From assembly GCA_019095985.1 (NCBI GenBank), contig CM032666.1, positions 6,409,282 to 6,473,281 on the forward strand: a stretch of 64,000 bases of DNA. Reading direction: 5' to 3'. Under the pieces are notes generated by a model. It worked only from the letters and a program-made list of their open reading frames with translations. It made no database searches and was not told where the DNA came from. Position numbers and translations under genes: made by a program. Positions 46,481 through 58,040 of this stretch are shown one piece after another (position 1 is the stretch's first letter; every line of letters starts with the position of its first letter). The stretch comes from Streblospio benedicti (taxonomy: Eukaryota > Annelida > Polychaeta > Spionida > Spionidae).

Positions 46481-46925
46481 TGGTTTAATATGTGTGAAGA
46501 CTTAACATCTTCTTTATATTATATATTATGCCACCCTAGTGGCTTGAACCTCATTTGGTTTAATATGTGTGAAGACTTGGCATCTTCTTTATATTATATA
46601 TTATGCCACCCTAGTGGCTTGAACCTCATTTGGTTTAATATGTGTGAAGACTTGGCATCTTCTTTTTATTATATATTATGTCACCCTAGTGGCTTGAACC
46701 TCATTTGGTTTAATATGTGTGAAGACTTGGCATCTTCTTTATATTATATATTATGCCACCCTAGTGGCTTGAACCTCATTTGGTTTAATATGTGTGAAGA
46801 CTTGGCATCTTCTTTATATTATATATTATGCCACCCTAGTGGCTTGAACCTCATTTGGTTTAATATGTGTGAAGACTTGGCATCTTCTTTTTATTATATA
46901 TTATGTCACCCTAGTGGCTTGAAAT
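46481..46925. repeat. 75-bp minisatellite array 2 (six units)
   Basis: Unit types follow the order T-T-F-T-T-F (T for the CTTTATATT type, F for the CTTTTTATT type). This is two copies of a three-unit, 225-bp higher-order repeat. Confidence 0.9.
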
Positions 46926-47299
46926 AGGTATGTCCCTCAGCTGATTGCTCGCTGAACACCCCATTGACCACTCGGTCAGAATCGATGTCCAAAGGTCGAA
47001 AGGTGGCCTTGGGGTGGGAATGGCTAATCAGCTAGTTGTAGGGCTCTACACCTATTATTATATTACTCCTTTTCCACATACAAATGTGGAAAATCTACAA
47101 CCGGGTTCCCTTGCATTTGGTAGCTCTCTTAGAAAAATCTCTCTCTGGTAATGCCACACATGAAGTTATTCTAGACCCATGATTTATGAGGAGTCTAATA
47201 TTACCGGTAATGTCTTTATCAGAGGTGATCCCATTGTTATATTTTTATCACGAGAGTTCGTACTTTAATTTCACCAAACCGGTCTTTTGTCTTCTTAAA

Positions 47300-47780
47300 T
47301 TATTGGCAAAAGCATGAACAATTATTAACACTATAAATAAAAATAATACTAGCACTGATTACAATGATAGTTTGTCTAACCCTGCCTTGAACACCTCCAT
47401 AGGGGGTGATTGCGCTAAATCGGCTGGTAGTTGATTCCACAGAGTCACAGCTCTTGGGAAAAACGAATATTTAAAGGGATTGACTGTGGGCTGGTGTCAT
47501 ATATCTATCTTTCTACATGGGGCTCCAGTTTCCATATTTCCTCATTAACACTAGGAGGCATGAGATGAGGCAGGTCTAAGATGCGGTTTATCCTGGAACA
47601 AGATGGTGAGAGTATTTTTCTTTCTTCGGACTTCTATGGTTTCCCAATTTAAGTTTTGTCAAATCTGGCTGCTCTCTTTTGTATACCTTCCAATTTAGCT
47701 GTGTTTCCCTCTTGCCATGGACTCCAGACAGTTGAGCTGTATTCTAATATAGAGCCCCAGGACTTTGTTGGCTTTATTGC
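47300..47780 (-). mobile_element. LINE 3' coding end, copy 1
   Basis: The minus strand encodes the typical C-terminal end of CR1/Jockey-group LINE proteins, with FFPRAVTLWNQLPADLA and EVFKAGLD near 47390-47470. Upstream in the same sense is a degraded stretch resembling LEYSSTVWSPW and KLEGIQKRAARF near 47650-47740. The frame is interrupted. It lies between block 2 and the piggyBac copy 1. Confidence 0.65.
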
Positions 47781-47785
47781 AGATT

Positions 47786-48335
47786 TTATTTGTGTAGTCT
47801 ATACGAAATATCAACTCCAAAGTATGGATTAACATTGTTCTGTGGGCCATTCCTATGCCATCTAATGCTTCCCCTTGGAGCCTTTTTTGGCATTTTATTT
47901 GCCAAAGTTTTAGGGAAACCTTTCCGGTTCTCCCTCACGGTACCGACTGCAGGTGTGTTGCGGCTGTGTAAAAATGAAAAAAGTTCAAGGCCAGAATAGA
48001 AGTTGTCACAATATAATATGTATCCCTGATCAAAAAGTGGAGTCATTAGTCTTTCTACCACATCAAAGGATAGTCCTCTATTTGAAATTGTGTGTCGTTT
48101 ACCTGCATATATATCAAACCTATACGTATAACCATTACAAGAATCAGCGAGAACCCATAGCTTGAAACCCCATTTTATTGGTTTGTCTTTCATGTATTGC
48201 CTGGAAGGAAATCTAGCTTTACTGGCAACCATTCTTTCATCTATGCTTACATTTCTGGTGGGAGTGTAAAGTGTTTCACAGTTATTTTGTATTTGGTGGA
48301 TCAGTGGTAGAACTTTATGAAGGCTATTATTTTCT
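47786..48335 (-). pseudogene. piggyBac transposase fragment, copy 1
   Basis: Minus-strand ORF 47786-48232 reads MVASKARFPSRQYM, KPIKWGFKLWVLADS, and LYCDNFYSGLELF, the first two DDE-type (DDD) blocks of the DDE_Tnp_1_7 family. It then departs after IRWHRNGP into unrelated residues. The third catalytic block and the C-terminus are missing. It is nearly identical to the copy at 51.58 kb, so both derive from one element or from segmental duplication. Confidence 0.85.
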
Positions 48336-48686
48336 TAGAGCATTTTCCATCTTGGCCTGCAGAGTATTAGTTTACATGTTATTGAAACTGTCTTTGCACA
48401 TGTGTATTGTCAAAACTGGCCCGTCTGGGTGCCAGATTGGCAAATTTCATGACTATTTTTAGTGATGGGAAGCTCAAAGATTTTATCTCCATATTGGAAT
48501 GTGTCAAGTTTAAATGTCTTTACAAGTTACAATTTTGTGGGTGGATGTCCGAAGTCTATTTCTCTTCAACGCTTATTGCATTTTTTTGTTTAGAATTGTA
48601 ACCCTTACCTTTCTCAATTTCCAAGTAGTTATTACTAACTTTGCTTCGTTTCGCGTCTGTACGTCTGCTTTTGAGGACATTCCTGT

Positions 48687-49054
48687 GGTTTAATATGTGT
48701 GAAGACTTGGCATCTTCTTTATATTATATATTATGCCACCCTAGTGGCTTGAACCTCATTTGGTTTAATATGTGTGAAGACTTGGCATCTTCTTTTTATT
48801 ATATATTATGTCACCCTAGTGGCTTGAACCTCATTTGGTTTAATATGTGTGAAGACTTGGCATCATCTTTATATTATATATTATGCCACCCTAGTGGCTT
48901 GAACCTCATTTGGTTTAATATGTGTGAAGACTTGGCATCTTCTTTATATTATATATTATGCCACCCTAGTGGCTTGAACCTCATTTGGTTTAATATGTGT
49001 GAAGACTTGGCATCTTCTTTTTATTATATATTATGGCACCTTAGTGGCTTGAAA
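48687..49054. repeat. 75-bp minisatellite array 3 (five units)
   Basis: Unit order T-F-T-T-F, the same as array 4. Confidence 0.9.
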
Positions 49055-49793
49055 TAGGTATGTCCCTCAGCTGATTGCTCGCTGAACACCCCATTGACCA
49101 CTCGGTCAGAATCGATGTCCAAAGGTCGAAAGGTGGCCTTGGGGTGGGAATGGCTAATCAGCTAGTTGTAGGGCTCTACACCTATTATTATACACATACA
49201 AATGTGGAAAATCTACAACCGGGTTCCCTTGCATTTGGTAGCTCTCTTAGAAAAATCTCTCTCTGGTAATGCCACACATGAAGTCTGAAGATTTGCGGAT
49301 TGTTGTGAACTTATTCCAGTTATTCTAGACCCATGATTTATGAGGAGTCGAATATTAATGTCTTTATCAGAGGTGATCCCATTGTTATATTTTTATCACG
49401 AGAGTTCGTACTTTAATTTCACCAAACCCGTCTTTTTATATGATATTTATCCCGTTCTTGCTTCGAGACAAGGCACTCCTGCTTTATGGCTGTTGCAACA
49501 ATACAATAATCCAAGTCATCGGCTGTTTTTTCTCCAAGTGCAAATATTTTACTTTTGAAGGTCGTAGGTGACACTTCCAGTCCTCATAAGCTCTCGACTG
49601 ATTACTGGAGCCCCACTCGTTCTTTGGTTATGGTAGACGGGATTCCTCGATAGCCACCTTGCTTAGGAATGTCCTTTGTATGATTTTTCCTTGCAATTGG
49701 ATGTCCAGAGTGCATCCAAGGAGGCTATTGCTCTGCTGCGTTTGATACTCTACTGAGCATGGCACAGCTTCAGGTCAGAGCAGTTGCCTCCTG

Positions 49794-50160
49794 TGGTTTA
49801 ATATGTGTGAAGACTTGGCATCTTCTTTATATTATATATTATGCCACCCTAGTGGCTTGAACCTCATTTGGTTTAATATGTGTGAAGACTTGGCATCTTC
49901 TTTTTATTATATATTATGTCACCCTAGTGGCTTGAACCTCATTTGGTTTAATATGTGTGAAGACTTGGCATCTTCTTTATATTATATATTATGCCACCCT
50001 AGTGGCTTGAACCTCATTTGGTTTGATATGTGTGAAGACTTGGCATCTTCTTTATATTATATATTATGCCACCCTAGTGGCTTGAACCTCATTTGGTTTA
50101 ATATGTGTGAAGACTTGGCATCTTCTTTTTATTATATATTATGTCACCCTGGTGGCTTGA
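49794..50160. repeat. 75-bp minisatellite array 4 (five units)
   Basis: Unit order T-F-T-T-F. The leader differs from blocks 1 and 2 by small deletions but is otherwise collinear. Confidence 0.9.
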
Positions 50161-50464
50161 AATAGGTATGTCCCTCAGCTGATTGCTCGCTGAACACCCC
50201 ATTGACCACTCGGTCAGAATCGATGTCCAAAGGTCGAAAGGTGGCCTTGGGTTGGGAATGGCTAATCAGCTAGTTGTAGGGCTCTACACCTATTATTATA
50301 TTACTCCTTTTCCACATACAAATGTGGAAAATCTACAACCGGGTTCCCTTGCATTTGGTAGCTCTTTTAGAAAAATCTCTCTCTGGTAATGCCACACATG
50401 AAGTCTGAAGATTTGCAGATTGTTGTGAACACATTCCAGTTATTCTAGACCCATGATTTATGAG

Positions 50465-50760
50465 GAGTCACAGCTCTTGGGAAAAACGAATATTTAAAGG
50501 AATTGACTGTGGGCTGGTGTCATATATCTATCTTTCTATATGTGCCTCTAGTTTCCATATTTCCTCATTAACACTAGGAGGCATGAGATGAGGCAGGTCT
50601 AAGATGCGGTTTATCCTGGAAGCAGGGATAGGGTGGTATGATGGTGGTATTGCAATTTCGTGGTTTAAAACCTTGTACAAGATGGTGAGAGTATTTTTCT
50701 TTCTGCGGACTTCTATGGTTTCCCAATTTAAGTTTTGTCAAATTCATTTTAACTAGTTTA
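50465..50760 (-). mobile_element. LINE 3' coding end, copy 2
   Basis: A second, shorter copy of the LINE tail at 47.4 kb (shared GAGTCACAGCTCTTGGGAAA and CATTAACACTAGGAGGCATG). It contains a block absent from copy 1 (CAGGGATAGGGTGGTATGAT). Joined directly to the end of duplication block 4. Confidence 0.6.
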
Positions 50761-51579
50761 AACACATCATAAAAAGCTGTGTTATACCTCATTGATTTTT
50801 ACCTATATTTTTATTCATTCATTTTAACTAGTTTAAACATATCCTATAAAGCTATTTGGGTGAGGCTCGTAAATATGATCAAAAAAATTGACGGAGAGGC
50901 CTTTTGGGACCTTGGTATTACCATATTTGGAAGTGAAATAATAACACCAAAACAATTTTTTGTGGTTTTCCTACTGCCTCTTTATTCCACTGAAAGTTGG
51001 TAGATGTTCAAGCACAGATTATAAAAGTTCAATTCATTAGCTCCAATTTGATATATTGCACAGTTCATTAGCACCAGTCCTCGTCACTGAAAATGTTGAC
51101 CATAAAAGGCTACCTGAAACATAGAAAAAACAGAAAAATGCAATATATAATTAATCCATTTATATGAAAGAATTTGAACCTAAAACTATTTATATATATG
51201 CATATTTCCCACTAAACATACAATAAACACATCTGAAGCAGTGGATGAATTCCAAGTGTCCCCACCATGACCTTATATGGAGATATAAGCCTTATATAGA
51301 CGAATATGACCTTATATGGCAAAATGATCAAATTATTTACATTTGAAGGTTTTTTTTTATCTGGAAACCATTTATACTTATGAACAATCTTTTACCATAT
51401 GATTTATGTAATATTTTCTTTGATTTGAACAAACTTTTATTCCAAAATACAATTTATATATACTGTCAGTCAGAACTGTCTTTTTCATAAAACGAATAAA
51501 TGACTTTCTATTTTTCCATTTATTGCCATTCTGGTTGTATTTTTAGTCAAGATTATGGAATAATTTGAAACAATTTCTA
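50761..51579. other. No gene seen; AT-rich sequence downstream of the transposase
   Basis: Contains a short direct repeat (CATTTTAACTAGTTTAAACA at about 50745 and 50820). It may hold the 3' non-coding part of the piggyBac element, but no TTAA-flanked terminus was identified with confidence. Confidence 0.35.
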
Positions 51580-52656
51580 TTATCTTGAAAACAGAGTGGT
51601 TTGTGACATGCACTGCACCTCCAACTGGTCTTTTGTTCTTTTTTTGTGGATGTCATAACATCGGAAACAATTTTTTCGTTTCTGATCAGGAATTCTTTCA
51701 GCTAAGAACACAGCTTGGTGTTGATCAGGTGTGTGACCAACCTTTCTAATTCCTCTGTTGGCAATAAATTCAGCTCTAAGCTGATCAGATAATTCCTCAC
51801 GGAATCTGAGCTGGTCCAGAACTTTTATTTGCCGATTTTGCGCCAGCTCTTTGTGTAAGATCCACGCGTTTACAATAGCAAGATCAACCATATGGTAAAA
51901 GATTGTTTTGTACCATTTGTGAGTTTTGTTTGCCACCTTATAATATGAAATATGTTGATCTGAAAGATCCACACCACCCATGTTCTCATTGTAATCTTTC
52001 ACAGCTATGGGTCTGCTTATTTGTTGGACAACATGTTCACCAGTATTTTTATTTTTAGAGTTCCGCTCAACAAGACCAAACCCCGAACCAGAATGCACGG
52101 TTGACAAAACATTCACATTACTGGTGTCTTGCCACTGAACAAACAAAAGTGGGCCATTCCTATGCCATCTAATGGTTCCCCTTGGAGCCTTTTTTGGCAT
52201 TTTATTTGCCAAAGTTTTAGGGAAACCTTTGCGGTTCTCCCTCACGGTACCGACTGCAGGTGTGTTGCGGCCGTGTAAAAATGAAAAAAGTTCAGGGCCA
52301 GAATAGAAGTTGTCACAATATAATATGTATCCCTGATCAAAAAGTGGAGTCATTAGTCTTTCTACCACATCAAAGGATAGTCCTCTATTTGAAATTGTGT
52401 GTCGTTTACCTGCATATATATCAAATCTATACGTATAACCATTACAAGAATCAGCGAGAACCCATAGCTTGAAACCCCATTTTATTGGTTTGTCTTTCAT
52501 GTATTGCCTGGAAGGAAATCTAGCTTTACTGGCAACCATTCTTTCATCTATGCTTACATTTCTGGTGGGAGTGTAAAGTCTTTCACAGTTATTTTGTATT
52601 TGGTGGATCAGTGGTAGAACTCTTGACAGTGCAAATGACCAGATGTTTGGTACCTT
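51580..52656 (-). CDS. piggyBac-family transposase (DDE_Tnp_1_7), N-terminally incomplete
   Basis: The transposase would cut and paste a piggyBac element at TTAA sites. The minus-strand frame is open from about 52656 to the stop at 51580. The part before the listed ATG (52539) already has family character (RLYTPTRNVSIDERM). All three catalytic aspartates are in context: VLADSCNGYTYRFDIYAGK, LYCDNFYSGPELF and MGGVDLSDQ. A C-terminal cysteine region starts (KNCFRCYD, VQCM) but ends early, so the usual zinc-binding RING-like tail is incomplete. The N-terminal third is missing: the frame closes upstream and the adjoining sequence recurs in a foldback element at 54.7 kb. It is most likely a dead transposon copy; domestication is a weaker alternative. 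Confidence 0.85.
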   Translation of the reverse strand, partial: KVPNIWSFALSRVLPLIHQIQNNCERLYTPTRNVSIDERMVASKARFPSRQYMKDKPIKWGFKLWVLADSCNGYTYRFDIYAGKRHTISNRGLSFDVVERLMTPLFDQGYILYCDNFYSGPELFSFLHGRNTPAVGTVRENRKGFPKTLANKMPKKAPRGTIRWHRNGPLLFVQWQDTSNVNVLSTVHSGSGFGLVERNSKNKNTGEHVVQQISRPIAVKDYNENMGGVDLSDQHISYYKVANKTHKWYKTIFYHMVDLAIVNAWILHKELAQNRQIKVLDQLRFREELSDQLRAEFIANRGIRKVGHTPDQHQAVFLAERIPDQKRKNCFRCYDIHKKRTKDQLEVQCMSQTTLFSR

Positions 52657-52659
52657 TCA

Positions 52660-53640
52660 TCCAAGCTCTCCTCCGTGGGTGAATGATCCCATTACAAAGA
52701 TGTATATCTTTTTCTTTCTTTCTACTACTGCCTTGAGTAATTGTTTTGCAGTCATATCACCAGCATAAAAAATAGCATAAAAATCCTTTAGCTTTTCTTG
52801 TGTGGCTTTGGTCTTCTTAGCTATGATTATTTACTTTTGGATTTTTTTTTGCTGCATTCCACATTGCTACCTTGAAATACCCCGTTATCGATGTTACATT
52901 TAAGTTCCTTTACTTCTTGGAAAATCGCTTGATAGTCTGAGGTCCTCTTACCTGACATCATAGCAAATAAGAGGGGAGACAAAAAATTGTTCTACGAAAT
53001 GAAATGTGTTTGTTGTTATTATTTAAACACACATCTGTATCTTATTTTAAAAGATTTCTGTAAATATATAAATCTTGCTTGCGTCATAACGTCCCCAATT
53101 CTCACTTGACCTGTGTGCGCCAACTGTCTCTGTTATGTCATTTTGAATGGTTTCGTGTGGCTTATCATATGATACAAAGAAAATTGATTGTACATACATA
53201 ATTTGGAGTGTGTACGACTGTACGTCTTATGGTTAAAAAGCAGTCCCCCAGTTAAGCACTCGTCCGCTCGTCCAGACGAGTAGATATTTGGGAGGACGAG
53301 TGTTGGATTCATCTCCACTTGTCCTTCATACAAATAACTCATTTGACCCAAAATATTATGCGTAATTAATAGATATTTCTCATATTTCCATGGTAATAAT
53401 TTTTGGGCGCCATTTTGTCTCCACTGTGCGTAGACTGTTACACTGCCGCTATCTCGCTCTGCTCCGCTCCACGCTTTCAGCAAGCGTGCAGCATAGAAAG
53501 AGGGGTCAGTGTATAAGTCTACACTGTGTGCCGACTTGGATTTATTTTTGTTGCAACGAACCCGATTCTCTGTTATCAAAGTATTGCACCGGCGCATGCG
53601 GTTTTTGTACTCGTTTGATTTGTGCGTTATAGCGGGCAAT
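52660..53640. other. Degraded piggyBac flank and intergenic DNA
   Basis: The minus strand just upstream of the transposase reads lysine-rich coding-like pieces (KLKDFYAIFYAGDMTAKQL, near 52760-52830) that may be a decayed neighbour of the transposase. A 209-codon minus-strand frame at 53133-53762 has no domain and covers a GC-rich, palindromic stretch near 53250-53480; I do not call it a gene. Confidence 0.35.
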
Positions 53641-54721
53641 GAGGTGATTTTTCGCTGGTAAGATGGCTGAACTAGATGTAAGCAATTTTTTTTTCCATAA
53701 AAAGGCTTGTATATTCTTATGCAAGACTTAAAAGGAGTTAACATTTCATTTTGAGGAAACAAAACGTTTTCAAGTACGAGTAGATGAGTAGATTCTCTTT
53801 TAACGTCTTACATACGATGTGCGCGACGTTTGACATGGTTTTTTACCAGCTGTTTACTGAGAAATGGAAATCAATTCTTGTGGCAGCATATGGAAATTAG
53901 GTTTTGGCTGCAAGCCCCCATCCCCAAAGAAACCCCAAACTAGCTCTTAAAGTCTTAAATAGAGTGTAAATGTGAAAAAGGCCATAGGCACAACAAAAAC
54001 TGCAAGTTACTTACCTTGAAACTGTATATATGAATGAAATAAAATATTGCAAAATATGTTCTTTGAGTGTTGATTTTTAATCATAGTATTGACGCAAAAT
54101 GTAGAAAATAGCATTTTTCATGTTTTTTTCAAAATTTTGAATTTTGAAATTCTTCCTGCAGAAGAGTAACTATTGAGGCCTTAACTGGGAGACTAAAAAG
54201 CCTTTTATGACCCAAAAAAATCGTTTCTTCATTTATATATATAGATTGGTTTTATTGCAAATATATTAGTTTGACAAAAAGAAATATGTTAGTTTTATTA
54301 TGATATATTGAATAGTTCGTTTGCTCTGGCCCAGGCAAAATTTTATTTGGCCCCATTTTATAAATATCATAGGCCAAATGGCCCCACCGCCTTGAAACCT
54401 GGCTGCATCACTGGACAATCCCAAATGGATTTTCAAAGTGGATGAGATGAATTAACACTGAGATGAATTAACACTGGAATGGATTGAATAAATGCAAGCA
54501 CTCACATATGTTGCTGAAATGATGTTTCCTGCTCAAATGAGTTTGTTGGACCAGCATCTCTGCTATCGGCATCGCTACAGTGTATATATAGGTTTTATTA
54601 TATCATGAAAATGATTTCATGTAAATTTAATTATAGGTTGGATGATATCAGATAAAGCATTTATCTTATATTTATATTTATAACCAAAATTTAGGTAGAG
54701 CAACCACTGAATAACTGGATG

Positions 54722-55416
54722 GCAATAAATTATGTTTTGCTTTTAATCAAACGTTCCACATTATCTTGACAGTGCAAATGACCAGATGTTTGGTACCTTT
54801 CATCCGAGCTCTCCTCCGTAGGTAAATGATCCCATTACACAGATGTCTATCTTTTTCTTTCTTTCTACTACTGCTGTATATGGTGCAACTTTATATTGTA
54901 CAACCTAGAGTTAAAAGCACCATGAAAAAGTTTTGTGAATCTCCCTAACTATTGAATGCTGCCTGTAATGGGCTAAATGCTCTAATGTTTTCTGTTCTGA
55001 TAATTGCTCATTCAAACATGATAGATTCAACTGACTCCTTTGTCTCATTAACTCTCTTTTTCTCTCTCATCTTACCATTTTATGCCTAGGCTCTTGCTAC
55101 ATGTATTATAACACATGCTGTCTAATGCAGTGGAATATCTTGTTTGATGGGCACAAAATTTGATGCAAAAAATATCAGCATTTAAGTGGTAGGATGATTC
55201 AGAAAACTCTTTCATGATGCTTTTTACCCTAGGTTGTACAATATGAAGTTGCGCCATATGCAGCAGTAATAAGAAGCAAGGAAAAGATCGACATCTGTGT
55301 AATGGGATCATTTACCTATGAAGGAGAGCTTGGATGAAAGGTACCAAACATCTGGTCATTTGCACTGTCAAGATGATGTGGAACGTTTGATTCAAAGCAA
55401 AACATAATTTATTGCA
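54722..55416. mobile_element. Foldback element with ~230-bp inverted arms
   Basis: The left arm (about 54722-54960) and right arm (about 55190-55416) are near-perfect reverse complements at their outer parts (GCAATAAATTATGTTTTGC; CAAACGTTCCACAT; CAGATGTTTGGTACCTTTCA) and diverge inward. Part of the arm (CTTGACAGTGCAAATGACC to TTCTTTCTACTACTG) also occurs once at 52622-52742 beside the piggyBac transposase. The loop is non-coding. Confidence 0.75.
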
Positions 55417-55419
55417 AAA

Positions 55420-56005
55420 TATTTTGTATGTTATCCATGTATTCAGCCCATTTAGCAGATGAAAGAGTATAATTTACCTGTGACAATGGTAATGTAGTTG
55501 AAGTAGAAGGCTCCATTTCCCTGATCAATAAATTATGCAGATTCCTGTCATGGTGACTATCACTTGATCCATGTACAATTATGTCATCCGCAACACAATG
55601 AACACCATCTAATCCTTCCAGAGCTTGTTGTAGGCATTTCTGAAAGATTTCACTAGACACTTTCAGTCTAAATGGTGGTCTTGTCCATCGATAGCGAGCA
55701 AATGGAGTAGCAAATGTTGTTAACAGACTTGAGTCCTTATCAAGTTCGACATGCAAATATCCTTGCTGCAGATCACAAATTGAGAATTTTTCGTGGAATT
55801 GGCTAATTTTGGAAGAATGTCATCAAGAATTGGCAACTTAAAATGTTCACGCTTCAATGCCAGATTCAGTGGTCCTGGGTCAATACATATGCTAATAGCA
55901 CCACATCGTTTTTCAGCTACTGTCATTTGACTAACCCAACCAGTTGGTTCATCCACTTTCACGATAATTCCACATTTTTCTAATTTGTCGTGACCATGCA
56001 TCATG
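55420..56005 (-). mobile_element. Broken Ty3/gypsy-like reverse-transcriptase fragment
   Basis: A fossil on the minus strand, same family as the remains at 43.3-43.6 kb. Only the amino-terminal and central part of the reverse transcriptase is present, with a few breaks. No gag, integrase or long terminal repeats were found next to it. Confidence 0.78.
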
Positions 56006-56389
56006 CCACGACGACGGCCAAGCGATACTCAGGATTTTCCGACCATAGCACTTGTTTTTTTATTTCACAAATAGGAGGAAGAAGCAAAACTAATACATAT
56101 CATTGGAAAGAGAAAAAAATAAATTCTGAATAAAAAAATATTTGTTGTCATTTTTTTATCCCACCATAATTTATGTTAATTGGGCAGTTTTCATCGGCGC
56201 ATGCCTCAAAGCCAAGGCGAACCTCTCGTGACCATGCATCATTCTTAGGCTTATGTTCGCCGGATCAAACTAGATTAAACCTTTATATTATATATCATTT
56301 GAAAGAGGAGAAAATAAGGATTAGGAAAATGAAAGCAAATCCAGACATTTGCAAAACATAATCAAATCCTAAATTTATTTTAAACAGGC

Positions 56390-56820
56390 CCTCATTCAGA
56401 GGCCCAGTCTGGATCTCAACCGTCCCCTCCAAGCCTTTCGGTCATTTGGATCTACCAAACTCATGCCCAAACTTGCACTATCTTTCTGCAAGACTGCATC
56501 CCAAGTCTGTTTCGGTCTTCCCTTTCCTTTTCTTCCTTCTATCTCAAGCTTTCTTACTTGGCTAATCCAGCCAGAACTGTGCTCAACATGGCCTAGCCAT
56601 CTCAGTCTCCCTTTACGAAGCTCACTATCAATATCTGTAATACTCAGTTTCTCCAAAAGGCTCTCTGAACTGGTATCATCATTAGGCTTCAGACCACACA
56701 TCCAGCTGATCATAGCTCCGTCATTTCTTCTCAGGCGGTTTATAGTACTAGAGGACGCTGCCCATGTCTCAGACCTATGAAGCATAGCACTTCGTACACA
56801 GGTGGAGTACACTCTACCTC
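56390..56820 (-). mobile_element. LINE reverse-transcriptase C-terminal end, copy 1
   Basis: Minus-strand frame (56396-56812) with YSTCVRSAMLHRSETWA, RRNDGAMISWMCGLKP, RLRWLGHVEHSSGW and GRPKQTWDAVL. This is the widely occurring C-terminal end of an invertebrate LINE ORF2 (HRSETW, RWLGHV and GRPKxTW signatures). The 5' remainder (endonuclease, reverse-transcriptase core) is absent. Confidence 0.82.
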
Positions 56821-57589
56821 TCGAAGATAAAGGAATTATTTATATGAATGAAATCGCATATTACTGCACATTATTTCCATCTAAATTATAAATTTTTAGG
56901 ACAACTGATAACAGAGATATGATGCAATATCTAGTGTGGTGTTTTATTTTGTCAACTGCCACTACGACGGCCATGCGATACTCAGGATTTTCCGACCATA
57001 GCACTTGTTTTTTTATTTCGCAAATAGGAGGAAGAAGCAAAAGTAATATGAAACATACCATTGGAAAGAGAAAAAAATAAATTCTGAATAAAAATTGATT
57101 TGTTGTCATTTTTTTATCCCTCCATAATTTATGTTAATTGGGCAGTTTTCATCGGCGCATGCCTCAAAGCTAAGGCTTACCTCCCGTGACCATGCATCAT
57201 GCCACGACGACGGCCAAGCGATACTCAGGATTTTCCGACCATAGCACTTGTTTTTTTATTTCACAAATAGGAGGAAGAAGCAAAACTAATACATATCATT
57301 GGAAAGAGAAAAGAATAAATTCTGAATAAAAAAATATTTGTTGTCATTTTTTTATCCCACCATAATTTATGTTAATTGGTCAGTTTTTATCGGCGCATGC
57401 CTCAAAGCCAAGGCGAACCTCTCGTGACCATGCATCATTCTTAGGCTTATGTTCGCCGGATCAAACTAGATTAAACCTTTATATTATATATCATTTGAAA
57501 GTGGAGAAAATAAGGATTAGGAAAATGAAAGCAAATCCAGACTTTTGCAAAACATAATCAAATCCTAAATTTATTTTAAACAGGCCCTA

Positions 57590-58040
57590 ATAATTCCTCA
57601 TTCAGAGGGTGTGGCCTGGCTGCCCAGTCTGGATCTCAACCGTTCCCTCCAAGCCTTTCGGTCATTTGGATCTACCAAACTCATGCCCAAACTTGCACGA
57701 TCTTTCTGCAAGACTGCATCCCAAGTCTGTTTCGGTCTTCCCTTTCCTTTTCTTCCTTCTATCTCAAGCTTTCTTACTTGGCTAATCCAGCCAGAACTGT
57801 GCTCAACATGGCCTAGCCATCTCAGTCTCCCTTTACAAAGCTCACTATCAATATCTGTAATACTCCGTTTCTCCAAAAGGCTCTCTGAACTGGTATCATC
57901 ATTAGGCTTCACACCACACATCCAGCGGATCATAGCTCTGTCATTTCTTCTCAGGCGGTTTATAGTACTAGAGGACGCTGCCCATGTCTCAGACCTATGA
58001 AGCATAGCACTTCGTACACAGGTGGAGTACACTCTACCTC
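57590..58040 (-). mobile_element. LINE reverse-transcriptase C-terminal end, copy 2
   Basis: Minus-strand frame (57598-58032), nearly identical to the copy at 56.4 kb. It keeps the more canonical RAMIRWMCGVKP version of the motif and a slightly longer end (SQATPSE). The copies differ by single substitutions and a small indel downstream, consistent with recent tandem duplication and not with two insertions. Confidence 0.82.

Larger units (their letters stand above)
44930..50470. repeat. Segmental duplication, four blocks of about 1-1.3 kb
   Basis: Each block comprises: a leader (CATCCAAGGAGGCTATTGCTCTG), a 75-bp minisatellite array, a trailer (GCTGATTGCTCGCTGAACACC, then GGTCGAAAGGTGGCCTTGG), and an end segment with CGAGACAAGGCACTCCTGC. 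Blocks run about 44.93-46.22, 46.22-47.29, 48.68-49.56 and 49.56-50.47 kb. The second and third are separated by LINE and piggyBac remains. Near identity between blocks indicates recent duplication. The trailer carries a 64-87 codon open frame in every copy, of no recognised function. Confidence 0.8.

Noticed and set aside
53133-53762. 209-codon minus-strand frame
   Set aside because: Length alone; composition is irregular, no motif, no splice-consistent neighbours. A possible short + strand first exon (ATGGCTGAACTAGAT then GTAAGC at 53663) was also noted but cannot be supported.
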